The notes beneath the pieces are model-generated. The model made no database searches and was not told where the DNA came from. It saw only the letters and a list, made by a program, of their open reading frames with translations. Both the position numbers and the translations under genes were made by a program. Source: an uncultured Phascolarctobacterium sp. (lineage in GTDB: Bacteria > Bacillota > Negativicutes > Acidaminococcales > Acidaminococcaceae). From it: 64,000 nt of DNA. The stretch spans positions 62,001 to 126,000 of the forward strand of contig CASEIL010000002.1 of NCBI GenBank assembly GCA_949288065.1, read 5' to 3'. Shown here in pieces: positions 45,803-53,667 of the stretch; the first letter of the stretch is position 1; each line of letters opens with the position of its first letter.

Positions 45803-46833
45803 TTTGCCGCTAAATATTTATTTAACAAATCTGCGTCAAAGGCATGCTGCTGTGCCGTTTGCCGCGTAATTTGCCCGCGCCGCACAAGCTCTGCCAGCGC
45901 AAAATCCATACACTGCATGCCCTGCTGCCTGCCGCTTTGCAAATAGCTTGCCAGCTGGCAGGCCTTGTTTTCGCGTATCAGGCTGCGCACTGCCGGTGTT
46001 GCCACAAGCACTTCAAAAGCTGCTGTGCGCCCGCCGTTAACATCCGGCACAAGCTGCTGGGCAATAATGCCCTGCAAATTTTCTGCCAGCTGAACTCGTA
46101 TTTGTTGCTGCATAGCTGGTGCAAATACGTCCGTCAGGCGTGCCAGTGCTGCTGCGGCACTGCGCGTATGCAGGGTTGCCAGCACCAAATGCCCGGTTTC
46201 TGCCGCCGTTACGGCGATGTTAATTGTTTCCGCGTCGCGCAGCTCGCCTACTAAAATTACGTCCGGGTCCTCGCGCAGGGCGGCACGCAAGCCAAGCGCA
46301 AAACTTTGGGTATCGCTGCCAACCTCCCGCTGGTGGATGATACTTTGTGCGTTAGTAAATTTATATTCCACCGGGTCCTCCAGCGTAATGATATGCGCGC
46401 GGCGGCTCTGGTTAATGGCTTCTACCATCGCCGCTAAGGTTGTGCTTTTGCCGCTGCCGGTCGGGCCTGTTACCAGCACCAAACCGCTGCGCAATTTGGT
46501 AAAGCCTGCAACCGCAGGTGGTACGCCCAGCTCTTTTAAAGATGGTACTTCGTTTTTAATCAGTCTTATGGCTGCGACCGGTTTGCCGCCTTGCAGGTAA
46601 ATGTTTATGCGCAAGCGGCATAAGGCTTCAAGTTCGCAGCTAAAATCAAGCTCGGTTTTTAAATCAGTGCTTTCCGTTCCTGCCAGCGCTAAAATATCTG
46701 CGCTGCTGATTACCGGCAAAGCATTTTGCGTTGCTAAAACACCGTTAACCCTAAACACCGGCGGCTGCCCTGCCGTTAAATGTATGTCCGAAGCGTTTTG
46801 CGCCAGCGCATTTTTTACAATCCCTTTTAACAT
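45799..46833 (-). CDS. pilT: Type IV pilus retraction ATPase PilT
   Basis: A hexameric motor that depolymerises pili. The N-terminal domain has SDIHLTAGQPPVFRVNG. Walker A is GPTGSGKSTT, the Asp box is TLEDPVEYKF, Walker B is DPDVILVGELRDAETI, and the His box TGHLVLATLHT follows. Length about 344 is typical of PilT. The second of two adjacent ATGs is better spaced from AAGGAG. It begins 10 bases after pilB. Presence of a PilT points to retractile pili and argues against a plain type II secretion system. Confidence 0.92.
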   Translation of the reverse strand: MLKGIVKNALAQNASDIHLTAGQPPVFRVNGVLATQNALPVISSADILALAGTESTDLKTELDFSCELEALCRLRINIYLQGGKPVAAIRLIKNEVPSLKELGVPPAVAGFTKLRSGLVLVTGPTGSGKSTTLAAMVEAINQSRRAHIITLEDPVEYKFTNAQSIIHQREVGSDTQSFALGLRAALREDPDVILVGELRDAETINIAVTAAETGHLVLATLHTRSAAAALARLTDVFAPAMQQQIRVQLAENLQGIIAQQLVPDVNGGRTAAFEVLVATPAVRSLIRENKACQLASYLQSGRQQGMQCMDFALAELVRRGQITRQTAQQHAFDADLLNKYLAAN

Positions 46834-46842
46834 CATTTCTCC

Positions 46843-48033
46843 TTAATAAGCGGCGCGCAGCAGCTCATCCACCGTAGTGTAACCCTGCAAAACCTTGGCC
46901 GTGCCGTCCTCTTTAATACTCACTGCACCGAAACGGCGGGCCTCGTTAAACAGCGCGCCCTCCTGCGTTTCCTTCACAATAAATTGTTTCAGTTCCGGCA
47001 GCACCGGCATTACCTCCTGCAAGGCCATGCGCCCAAGGTAACCCGTGCCGCGGCACTGCCCGCAGCCCGCGCCTTTGTACAGCGTCAGCTCTGCATTGGC
47101 ATCTGCTTTTAAATACGCCTTTTCTGCTTCGCTTGCCGCATACGCCGTTTTGCAATGCGGGCAAATGCGCCGCACCAAACGCTGGGCAACTACTCCGCGC
47201 AAGGCGCTGGCCACCAAAAACGGCTCAATGCCCATGTCAATAAGGCGCACCACCGCGCCAGCCGCACTGTTGGTATGCAGTGTGCTAAACACCAAATGTC
47301 CCGTCAGCGCCGCGTGGATGGCAGTCTGCGCCGTGTCAAGGTCGCGTATTTCGCCAATCATCATAATGTCAGGGTCCTGCCGCAAAATACTGCGCAGTCC
47401 ATTAGCAAAAGTCAGCCCTGCCTTTTCGTTAACCGCCACCTGGTTAATGCCTTCAATGCGGTATTCAACCGGGTCTTCCACCGTTACAATGTTGCGCTCG
47501 CTGCTGTTCAGCTCCGTCAGCGTTGCATACAGCGTAGTTGTTTTGCCGCTGCCCGTCGGCCCTGTTAGCAGCACAATGCCGCTGCCGTAAGTATAAAGGC
47601 TGCGGTACAGTGCTAAATTCTGCGGCGTAAAATTTAACTCCGCCATCTTCAGCGCAAAACGCTCACGGTCCAAAATGCGTATCACCGCCTTTTCGCCCAA
47701 AATTGTCGGCAGCGTCGATATACGCAAATCCACGCCGCGCCCGTCCAGCTGCAGCTTAATGCTGCCGTCCTGCGGCAGGCGCTTTTCGGCAATGTCCATG
47801 CCTGCCAGCACTTTAATGCGCGAAACCACTGCCTGCATAACAGGCTTCGTCAGCTGCGCCGCCTCGTACAAAACACCGTCGCAGCGCAGGCGCACGCGCG
47901 CCCCGTCCGCCTCCGGCTCAATGTGGATATCGCTTGCGCCGCCCTTAACAGCCTGCGCAATAATGCCGTCCGCCATTTTAACAGCGTTATCATCTGCCGC
48001 GCCAAACAGCGGCTTTTTCGTTTGGATAATCAA
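46843..48033 (-). CDS. pilB: Type IV pilus extension ATPase PilB (short form, no N-terminal MshEN domain)
   Basis: A GspE/PilB-family motor with SDIHIEPEADGARVRLRCDG, Walker A GPTGSGKTTT, Asp box TVEDPVEYRIEG, Walker B DPDIMMIGEIRD, and the zinc cysteines CPHC and CGQCRGTG that mark PilB rather than PilT. I place the start at TTG (48033), seven bases after GGAGAG. The frame extends to an ATG at 48099, but that stretch contains the promoter. The resulting 397 residues lack the N-terminal domains of standard PilB, which binds c-di-GMP or PilC in other systems. Confidence 0.88.
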   Translation of the reverse strand: MIIQTKKPLFGAADDNAVKMADGIIAQAVKGGASDIHIEPEADGARVRLRCDGVLYEAAQLTKPVMQAVVSRIKVLAGMDIAEKRLPQDGSIKLQLDGRGVDLRISTLPTILGEKAVIRILDRERFALKMAELNFTPQNLALYRSLYTYGSGIVLLTGPTGSGKTTTLYATLTELNSSERNIVTVEDPVEYRIEGINQVAVNEKAGLTFANGLRSILRQDPDIMMIGEIRDLDTAQTAIHAALTGHLVFSTLHTNSAAGAVVRLIDMGIEPFLVASALRGVVAQRLVRRICPHCKTAYAASEAEKAYLKADANAELTLYKGAGCGQCRGTGYLGRMALQEVMPVLPELKQFIVKETQEGALFNEARRFGAVSIKEDGTAKVLQGYTTVDELLRAAY

Positions 48034-48070
48034 ATTCTTCTCTCCGTCCCTAAAAAATTGCAGCCCTATT

Positions 48071-48099
48071 ATTATAACCAGCCAAAACAATATCATCAA
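48071..48099 (-). promoter_or_regulatory. Promoter of the pilB-pilT operon
   Basis: TTGATG (48094-48099), 17-base spacer, TATAAT (48071-48076). It would start transcription near 48064, about 30 bases before the TTG start of pilB. Confidence 0.65.
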
Positions 48100-48119
48100 G
48101 CAAATTTTTGTGCTATAAT
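48091..48119 (+). promoter_or_regulatory. Candidate promoter of the pilP-like/secretin operon
   Basis: A perfect TATAAT (48114-48119) has a poor -35 match, TATCAT (48091-48096), at 17 bases. The -35 regions of this and the divergent pilB promoter overlap, so the two pilus operons may be controlled together. Confidence 0.45.
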
Positions 48120-48166
48120 ATTTAACTGAAATTGCGGATACAGAAGCTTTACTGGAGGAATAGCTT

Positions 48167-48607
48167 CTGAAAAACTATAACTTACAGCGCCCGCCCCTGT
48201 TTTTATGTACGCTTATCGGCGCGGCGCTTACACTTGGCGCAGTGCATTTTGCGCTTACCGGCAGGGCACAGGCCTTTGCGTCAGGCACGCAGGCAGCTTA
48301 CACCCCCATTACGCTGCCGCAGCCGCCCGCTCACGCGGATAAGCCCAAACGTAACCCCTTTCTGGCGCCGGCTAAGCCGAAAGCATTGGCAACTGTGATA
48401 GCGCCGCAGCCTGTTTTAAAAGGCATTGTGCAAAACGGCAGCGAGAGTATGGCGATTGTGGAATACGCCGGAAACAGCGGCTATTACAAGGCGGGCAGCA
48501 AAATAGGCAGCCTTACCATAGCCGCGGTTGAAGAAAGCAGCGTGCTTTTAAGCAGCGGCAAACGGTTAAGCTTACCCGCAGGAGGTGCGCCGTATGCCCA
48601 AAAATAA
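48167..48607 (+). CDS. PilP/GspC-like inner-membrane pilus protein with a CTG start
   Basis: The first in-frame ATG-like codon is GTG at 48242, but translating from CTG at 48167 gives a 146-residue bitopic protein: KNYNLQRPPLFLCTLIG and a transmembrane helix, a proline-rich linker (LPQPPAHADKPKRNPFL), then an HR-like domain (LKGIVQNGSESMAIVEY, GSKIGSLTIAAV, SGKRLSLPAGG). GGAGG lies eight bases before the CTG, and the frame is closed by TAG just upstream. In type IV pili PilP links the inner platform to the secretin, matching the gene directly downstream, which overlaps by 14 bases. Confidence 0.75.
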   Translation: MKNYNLQRPPLFLCTLIGAALTLGAVHFALTGRAQAFASGTQAAYTPITLPQPPAHADKPKRNPFLAPAKPKALATVIAPQPVLKGIVQNGSESMAIVEYAGNSGYYKAGSKIGSLTIAAVEESSVLLSSGKRLSLPAGGAPYAQK

Positions 48608-49844
48608 AATCTGCGCCGCGCTGGCGTTACTTTTAACTGCCCTGCCGCTTACGGCTGCTGCCGCAGGCATTACGCTGAACGTGCGCGACGGTCAGGTACG
48701 CGATGTGCTCGGTTCAATATCGGCGCTTTCCGGCAAAAGCATTGTTGCCGACAGCAGCGTGCAGGGTACCATCACGCTCGATTTAAAAGACGTGCCCTTT
48801 GACACTGCCCTGCGCATCGTAACCGCCGCCAAAGGCTTAAGCTACCGCCTTACCGGCGATGTTGTGCTAGTTGGTTCAGCCGCCGGGCTGGAAAAATTTA
48901 ACGACACAGCCAGTGTTATTAAGCTGAACTACGCCAAAGCGGACGAGCTTTTGCCGGCGCTGCAAACGCTGATTGGCAGCAGCAGCAAAATAAGCACCGA
49001 CAGCGTTACCAACAGCATTATTTTTACCGGCACCCCCACCGACGAAGCACGCCTGCGCAGCGCCCTGAGCGAGCTGGACGCCGCTACGCAGCAGGTAACG
49101 CTGGAAGCCAAGATCATTGCCGTTAACCGCGAGGACAGCAAAAACCTGGGCATTAACTGGAGCTGGGACGACATTCCGCAAAACAGCAATTACTACGACG
49201 ATTATGACAACGATAACGACAGCAGCGACGAAAGTTTCGGCGGCGTGGTGCACTTCGGCGCAAGCTACGAGTTCCGCTTTAACGCTGCCTTAAACGCGCT
49301 GTTTGCGGAAGGCAAAGCCAAAATTTTAGCAACGCCGCGCATTATCACCGTGCCTGGGAAGCAGGCTTCTATTTTTATCGGCGACCACATCCCCGTGGTA
49401 ACGGAAAAGATTTCCAACGCCGTTACTACCAGCTCGACCGATTATGTCGATGCAGGCATTAAGCTGCAATACACACCCATTGTCAGCAGCGACGGCTTAA
49501 TAACCTCTGTTGTGCATACGGAAGTCAGCACCCCCACGCTGATTAGCGAGCTGAAGAACTACAAAATAACCAGCCGCACGGCTGATACCACTGTGCGCAT
49601 GCGCAACGGTGAAACGCTTGTTATCGGAGGGCTGATTAACGAGGAAGAGCAAAAGCGTTTGCAAAAGGTGCCGTTTTTATCAAACATTCCGCTTTTGGGC
49701 GAGCTGTTTAAAAACCGCACCACCACTAAAACCAAAACCGAGGTTATAATGATTTTAACGCCGCATTTAACTGAGGCAGGAAAGTCACCGGCAATTTATA
49801 ACACTAATTTGCTGGATGAACACGTTTTTGAACAACAAAACTAA
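48594..49844 (+). CDS. pilQ: Secretin (PilQ/GspD family outer-membrane channel), compact form
   Basis: A 416-residue exported protein that should form the outer-membrane pore for the pilus. After a signal peptide (ICAALALLLTALPLTAAAA) come an N0/STN-like region (ITLNVRDGQVRDVLGSISAL), one N1-type domain, and the secretin domain with VPGKQASIFIGDHIPV and the signature VRMRNGETLVIGGLINEEE...VPFLSNIPLLGELF. Full PilQ is much longer, with AMIN and several N domains; this is near the minimum. The ATG at 48594 follows GGAGGT. Confidence 0.92.
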   Translation: MPKNKICAALALLLTALPLTAAAAGITLNVRDGQVRDVLGSISALSGKSIVADSSVQGTITLDLKDVPFDTALRIVTAAKGLSYRLTGDVVLVGSAAGLEKFNDTASVIKLNYAKADELLPALQTLIGSSSKISTDSVTNSIIFTGTPTDEARLRSALSELDAATQQVTLEAKIIAVNREDSKNLGINWSWDDIPQNSNYYDDYDNDNDSSDESFGGVVHFGASYEFRFNAALNALFAEGKAKILATPRIITVPGKQASIFIGDHIPVVTEKISNAVTTSSTDYVDAGIKLQYTPIVSSDGLITSVVHTEVSTPTLISELKNYKITSRTADTTVRMRNGETLVIGGLINEEEQKRLQKVPFLSNIPLLGELFKNRTTTKTKTEVIMILTPHLTEAGKSPAIYNTNLLDEHVFEQQN

Positions 49845-49857
49845 AAAACGCAAAATT

Positions 49858-49898
49858 AAAACCGCACTCAAAAGGTTTGCGCCTTTTCGTGCGGTTTT
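49858..49898. terminator. Bidirectional terminator between the secretin and gntR genes
   Basis: AAAACCGCAC pairs with GTGCGGTTTT, with an inner AAAAGG/CCTTTT extension, and sits between the two convergent genes. Confidence 0.88.
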
Positions 49899-49903
49899 GC
49901 CAT

Positions 49904-50575
49904 TTATTTTTGCCTGCCTTCTATAAACTGCATGGCAGCGTTAAAGGTATTATCAATGTGCAGCGCCATGGCGTTTTTGGCTGCGTCCATATCGCGCGCC
50001 GCCACCGCCTCGTAAATGCGGCGGTGCTCCAGCACCGTTTCGGTGTAGCGGCTGCGGCTGGAAAATATTGCCTGCATACCAAAACTTTTGCTTTTATCGC
50101 GCATCTGCCCTATTAAATCCCGCAGCAGCGGGCTGCCAGCTATTTTGAGCAAAATGCCGTGGAACTCCACATCGTAGTCGATGAACTCTTCCACAACCGG
50201 CTCGTCGTTAACAAGCAGCGCCTCCTGCTTCTGCATACTTGCGTGCAGCTCAGCCAAAAGCGGCGGCGTTATGCGCTGCACCACGGCTTCCATTACCATA
50301 ACCTCCAGCGCTTTGCGCACGCGGAACACGTCCTTTAAATCCTCCAGCGACATCTGCTTAACCAAAATGCCCTTGTAAGGTACGTATTCCACCCAGCCTT
50401 CCGCCTCCAGCGCCTTCAGCGCCTCGCGCACCGGCGTTTTGCTTACGCTCAGCTCCTGCGAAATTTTCTTTTCGTTCAGCACGGTGTTGTGCGGGTAAGT
50501 TTGATTGATAATATCCTCTTTAATAATTTCGTAAATCTGGTCCTTTAAGGACTTTGCCTTTTGCAGCTGCTTCAT
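49904..50575 (-). CDS. GntR-family transcription regulator, FCD (FadR-like) subgroup
   Basis: A 223-residue regulator. The winged helix holds LKDQIYEIIKEDIINQTY, KKISQELSVSKTPVREALKALEAEGWV. The C-terminal all-helical FCD domain has DYDVEFHGILLKIAGSP and LEHRRIYEAVAARDMDAA, with Asp/His residues that usually bind a metal and an acidic ligand. It is the last gene of the nitrilase-DUF2848-permease set and also has a possible promoter of its own. FCD regulators usually repress the catabolic genes beside them; the palindromes at the operon promoter are candidate sites. Confidence 0.92.
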   Translation of the reverse strand: MKQLQKAKSLKDQIYEIIKEDIINQTYPHNTVLNEKKISQELSVSKTPVREALKALEAEGWVEYVPYKGILVKQMSLEDLKDVFRVRKALEVMVMEAVVQRITPPLLAELHASMQKQEALLVNDEPVVEEFIDYDVEFHGILLKIAGSPLLRDLIGQMRDKSKSFGMQAIFSSRSRYTETVLEHRRIYEAVAARDMDAAKNAMALHIDNTFNAAMQFIEGRQK

Positions 50576-50605
50576 AGTTTGTTCACTCCAAATATCTTTG
50601 CTTAC

Positions 50606-50634
50606 AGCATATCATTTATTTGAGGAAACTACAA
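50606..50634 (-). promoter_or_regulatory. Possible internal promoter for gntR
   Basis: TTGTAG (50629-50634) and TATGCT (50606-50611) with a 17-base spacer lie between the permease stop and the regulator. This would let the regulator be made when the operon is off. Confidence 0.4.
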
Positions 50635-50639
50635 CTGCC

Positions 50640-51893
50640 TTAAATAATAAAGGTTAAAATAAAGCAGGCTGCTGCGCCGACAAGCATTGCCGGGCGCTGG
50701 TATCTGTTAGCAAGCTTCTGCACTGTGCCCGGGATAACGCCTGCCACAACAGGCAGTGCCGTTAACGCGCCGCCGCTTAAGAACAGCTGCATTACCGCAG
50801 CGCCGGTAATAGCGGCGAAGCTGGTTGCCAGCGGGTCGCAGCCCATATCCAGCACGATTTGCGTAAACGGCAGGATAATCGGCGCCGACGCCGCGTAGGA
50901 CTGCGTAACCAGACCGGCTGTAAACGACGCCAGGAACAAAAGCTGTATCGGCGCCAGCGACAGGTACGGGCGCACATATTCAGCAATAAGCGTTACCAAA
51001 CCAACTTTAGTAATTACGTTGGACATAAACATTAAGCTGATGATTGCAACGATAGGAATTGCAATTTGCGTTACACCGCTGACCATGGCTTTTTCGCCGT
51101 CAGCAAGGCTCATGTGCGTCATGATAATTACCAAAATACCGCAGAACATGCCAACCAAAAATACCGGAATGCCTGCAAAAAAGGCTACGCACAAAACCAA
51201 AAACGGAAAGAACGCCTTTTTAAAAGAAGGAGAACCCTCTGGCAGCGGCTCAAACGAACCGTCGTCGTCTGTTTTAATGCCGATGCCTTCGGCGATAAGT
51301 TCGCGTTTGGCGCGGTAATAGCAAAATACATAAATCCAGATGCTGCCGATTAAGCCATACATATTAATCAGGCCAAATTTTACGCCGGTAATTGCCAGAA
51401 TGGCAAGATATGTAGGATGCGTAAAGCTACAGCAGTTGGCAACGGTATTAGCTAACGAAATAATACCGGCTGCTTTATTCGGCGTAAGCCCTAAACGCAC
51501 TGCCGCCGGGCCTGCAACGGTAGCGGTAATTACCGGCTGCGTAAACGCCGTTAACGCTCCCAGCATGGCAGCAGCCAAACCTGCCGCCGTAGATACGCCC
51601 GGTGCGCCGCCCTTTTTGCGCCCAAAATCAACAATATGCCAGATAATAACATCCATATAACCACATTTTTGCATAATGCCGATAAACAGCAGCACGCCCA
51701 GCATATCGACAATAACAGGGTTTATGGAAGCAATCAAAAGCTTCTGCACGGTAATCTCGGCAGTGCCCGTCAGCGGAAAGCCTGCCGCAAAGCACGCCAG
51801 CGCCGAACCAACCGTCGCCGTTATATACAGCGGTGCCCAACCAGCAATCATTACCGCCAGCGTTAAAACCATAATTATCTGTGCTAATTCCAT
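50640..51893 (-). CDS. Permease of the ion-transporter (IT) superfamily, substrate unknown
   Basis: A 417-residue membrane protein with about 11-12 hydrophobic segments in two halves separated by a charged cytoplasmic loop near residues 210-235. The two helical-hairpin regions are visible as AFTQPVITATVAGPAA and later VTQSYAASAPIILPFTQ, in the style of dicarboxylate or gluconate-type secondary carriers. I cannot assign a substrate. It is between DUF2848 and gntR, so it probably imports the compound handled by the two upstream enzymes. Confidence 0.82.
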   Translation of the reverse strand: MELAQIIMVLTLAVMIAGWAPLYITATVGSALACFAAGFPLTGTAEITVQKLLIASINPVIVDMLGVLLFIGIMQKCGYMDVIIWHIVDFGRKKGGAPGVSTAAGLAAAMLGALTAFTQPVITATVAGPAAVRLGLTPNKAAGIISLANTVANCCSFTHPTYLAILAITGVKFGLINMYGLIGSIWIYVFCYYRAKRELIAEGIGIKTDDDGSFEPLPEGSPSFKKAFFPFLVLCVAFFAGIPVFLVGMFCGILVIIMTHMSLADGEKAMVSGVTQIAIPIVAIISLMFMSNVITKVGLVTLIAEYVRPYLSLAPIQLLFLASFTAGLVTQSYAASAPIILPFTQIVLDMGCDPLATSFAAITGAAVMQLFLSGGALTALPVVAGVIPGTVQKLANRYQRPAMLVGAAACFILTFII

Positions 51894-51935
51894 GCCCTCA
51901 CTTCCTTTTCAATTCACAACACAGCTCAGCTAAAA

Positions 51936-52607
51936 TCAATGCTCTTCAATAACCTTTACCTTGTAGCTCAGGCAAATTTCCCTGCCCAGTTTTTCGTCCA
52001 CCAGCTTGCAGCTGAACTCCTCGCCGAATTTAAAGCCGTCCTTTAAGGGCACAGTGCCGGTGTAAATAAGGCTGTTATCAATGTCGATTTCCTCTTTCAG
52101 CTCGTCCATAATGCGCTGCATCGGCAGCAAATCGCTGGTTACGCCGCACTGGTATTCCACGGTTTTGCCATCTACAACCTGCGTGGAAACCAGCTTAATA
52201 TCGTCAAAATGGTCTTTAATTTCATCATATTCCCAAAAATCCTGCGCATAAGGTTTAAGGCAAACCTGTTTGGATTTATGGATGCTTACGGCTTCCAGCT
52301 CCCTGTCGGTGTGGTCGCTGCCCACGCCGATATAAATTTTGCCGTCCTTTAGCAAAATTAAATATTCAACCTCGCCGCTGGTTTTATCGCCGATAACTTC
52401 AATTTCCTTTTTATCAGTCAAAATCTGTTTTTCGCACTGATACAGCACCGGCACCTTGCGCGGGCATTTAATGCCTTCCGCCTCCAGCTCGTGAATATGC
52501 TCCATCGTTTTTTCAATATCCTTGCCGGCAAAGCCAACTACTAAAAGGTTTTGCAATTCCATTTCTTCCTGGCGGGTGCCTGCTTTGGTAATTACGTTAA
52601 ATTTCAT
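51936..52607 (-). CDS. DUF2848 family protein
   Basis: A 223-residue cytoplasmic protein with the family features VVGFAGKDIEKTMEHIHELEAEGIKCP and VGVGSDHTDRELE. DUF2848 proteins resemble the fumarylacetoacetate-hydrolase fold and are predicted hydrolases or lyases of small oxo-acids, but no member is known to me to be characterised. It starts 18 bases after the amidohydrolase gene and precedes the permease by 42. Confidence 0.85.
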   Translation of the reverse strand: MKFNVITKAGTRQEEMELQNLLVVGFAGKDIEKTMEHIHELEAEGIKCPRKVPVLYQCEKQILTDKKEIEVIGDKTSGEVEYLILLKDGKIYIGVGSDHTDRELEAVSIHKSKQVCLKPYAQDFWEYDEIKDHFDDIKLVSTQVVDGKTVEYQCGVTSDLLPMQRIMDELKEEIDIDNSLIYTGTVPLKDGFKFGEEFSCKLVDEKLGREICLSYKVKVIEEH

Positions 52608-52625
52608 AATTCGTTCCTCCTTAAT

Positions 52626-53417
52626 TTAAACATGGTAATATTCCGGTTTACGGTCGCGGAAAACATTAATGCTTTCGCGGATGCCTTTAATTACGTCCAA
52701 ATCAATTTCGCCAACCTGTATTTCTTCTTCCGTGCCAAGGTGGCAAATTTCTTCGCCCCACGGGCTGATTAACAACGAATTGCCGCCGTATTTTGTTTCG
52801 CCTGCATAACCACAGCCGTTAACAGCGCACAGGTACATCTGATTTTCGATAGCGCGCGCCGTGTTAAGCGTTACCCAGTGCAGCTTGCGTATAAGCGGCC
52901 ACTGCGCCGGAATAAAGAATAAATCCACGCCCTGCACCGTCGCCGTGCGGATAAGCTCAGGAAAGCGCACATCGTAGCAGATAACCATGGAGCAGCTGAT
53001 GCCGTCCAGCTTAAACAGCTTAACCTGCGTGCCGCCCTTAAAATATTTGTGCTCGGCAGATGGCGTAAAGCCGTGCACCTTATCGTATTCGCACACGCAT
53101 TCTCCTTCGCGGTTAAACACATACGCCGTATTGTAAACAGCGCCGTCTTTTACATTGGCCACGCTGCCTGCCACAATGTTTACGCCGTGCTTTTTGGCAA
53201 AGCTGCCAAACACTTCTTTGGTTTTGGCGCCGTCAACGTCCGCCAGCTCCTGCAAATTTTCTGTCGGGAAAAAGCCCACGTTCAAGGTTTCCGGCAGCAC
53301 CAAAATATCAGGCTTTTCTGCCATGGCTTTTTCCATCAATTCCACCGCGTGGGCAAAATTTTTCTCCGGTTCTGCCATTGCCACATCCATCTGGATGAGG
53401 GCAATTTTTTTCTTCAT
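52626..53417 (-). CDS. Nitrilase-superfamily carbon-nitrogen hydrolase
   Basis: A 263-residue cytoplasmic amidase-type enzyme. The Glu-Lys-Cys triad is recognisable: ILVLPETLNVGFF, YDKVHGFTP and ICYDVRFPEL. Sequence resembles the omega-amidase (Nit2) and N-carbamoyl or deaminated-amide hydrolases; the substrate is not known. The start is at the ATG of MKKKIALIQMD, eight bases after GGGAGG; the frame runs further upstream through the leader and should not be used. It is the first gene of the operon, behind a structured leader. Confidence 0.9.
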   Translation of the reverse strand: MKKKIALIQMDVAMAEPEKNFAHAVELMEKAMAEKPDILVLPETLNVGFFPTENLQELADVDGAKTKEVFGSFAKKHGVNIVAGSVANVKDGAVYNTAYVFNREGECVCEYDKVHGFTPSAEHKYFKGGTQVKLFKLDGISCSMVICYDVRFPELIRTATVQGVDLFFIPAQWPLIRKLHWVTLNTARAIENQMYLCAVNGCGYAGETKYGGNSLLISPWGEEICHLGTEEEIQVGEIDLDVIKGIRESINVFRDRKPEYYHV

Positions 53418-53443
53418 AACAACCGCCTCCCGCCGATAAAATA

Positions 53444-53577
53444 AAAACGCTTTCGCAAAACGGTTGTCCTGCAAAAGCGCCCTTGCTTTATTAACGCACA
53501 GCACCTTGCCGCAAACCGTTCTGGTATTTGCTTATCAAAGTGCTGCAAGCATCAAATGTGATATGTGATATATCACT
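53444..53577 (-). promoter_or_regulatory. Structured 5' leader with intrinsic terminator (candidate attenuator or riboswitch)
   Basis: The transcript of the amidohydrolase operon begins near 53577 and passes a hairpin, CGCTTTTGC with GCGAAAGCG (53444-53480), followed by TTTTTATTTT, before the ribosome-binding site. Upstream, AACGGTT can pair with AACCGTT in the terminator loop, and GCAGCAC with GTGCTGT forms a separate stem. These mutually competing elements suggest conditional termination. I do not recognise a known riboswitch class, and no small peptide frame was identified. Confidence 0.55.
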
Positions 53578-53612
53578 AATATTAGTATAACTTGTTTTGT
53601 ATTTTCATGCAA
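53565..53612 (-). promoter_or_regulatory. Promoter and overlapping operator palindromes of the amidohydrolase operon
   Basis: TTGCAT (53607-53612), 17-base spacer, TATACT (53584-53589). Two perfect 12-bp palindromes overlap each other by two bases: ACTAATATTAGT (53575-53586), touching the -10 box, and GTGATATATCAC (53565-53576), at the predicted start point. They are likely repressor sites, most simply for the GntR protein of this operon. Confidence 0.6.
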
Positions 53613-53667
53613 GCCTAAAAAATAAAAAACGCCGCCGGCAAATACATAGCAGCGGCTCAATTCACGC

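Noticed and set aside
45799-48033. Type II secretion system rather than type IV pilus
   Set aside because: A PilT retraction motor and PilM-type actin-like domain point to a pilus, though the family is shared.
53418-53504. 29-codon N-terminal extension of the nitrilase-family protein
   Set aside because: It overlaps the leader terminator and lacks a ribosome-binding site; the family start MKKKIALIQMD has a good one.
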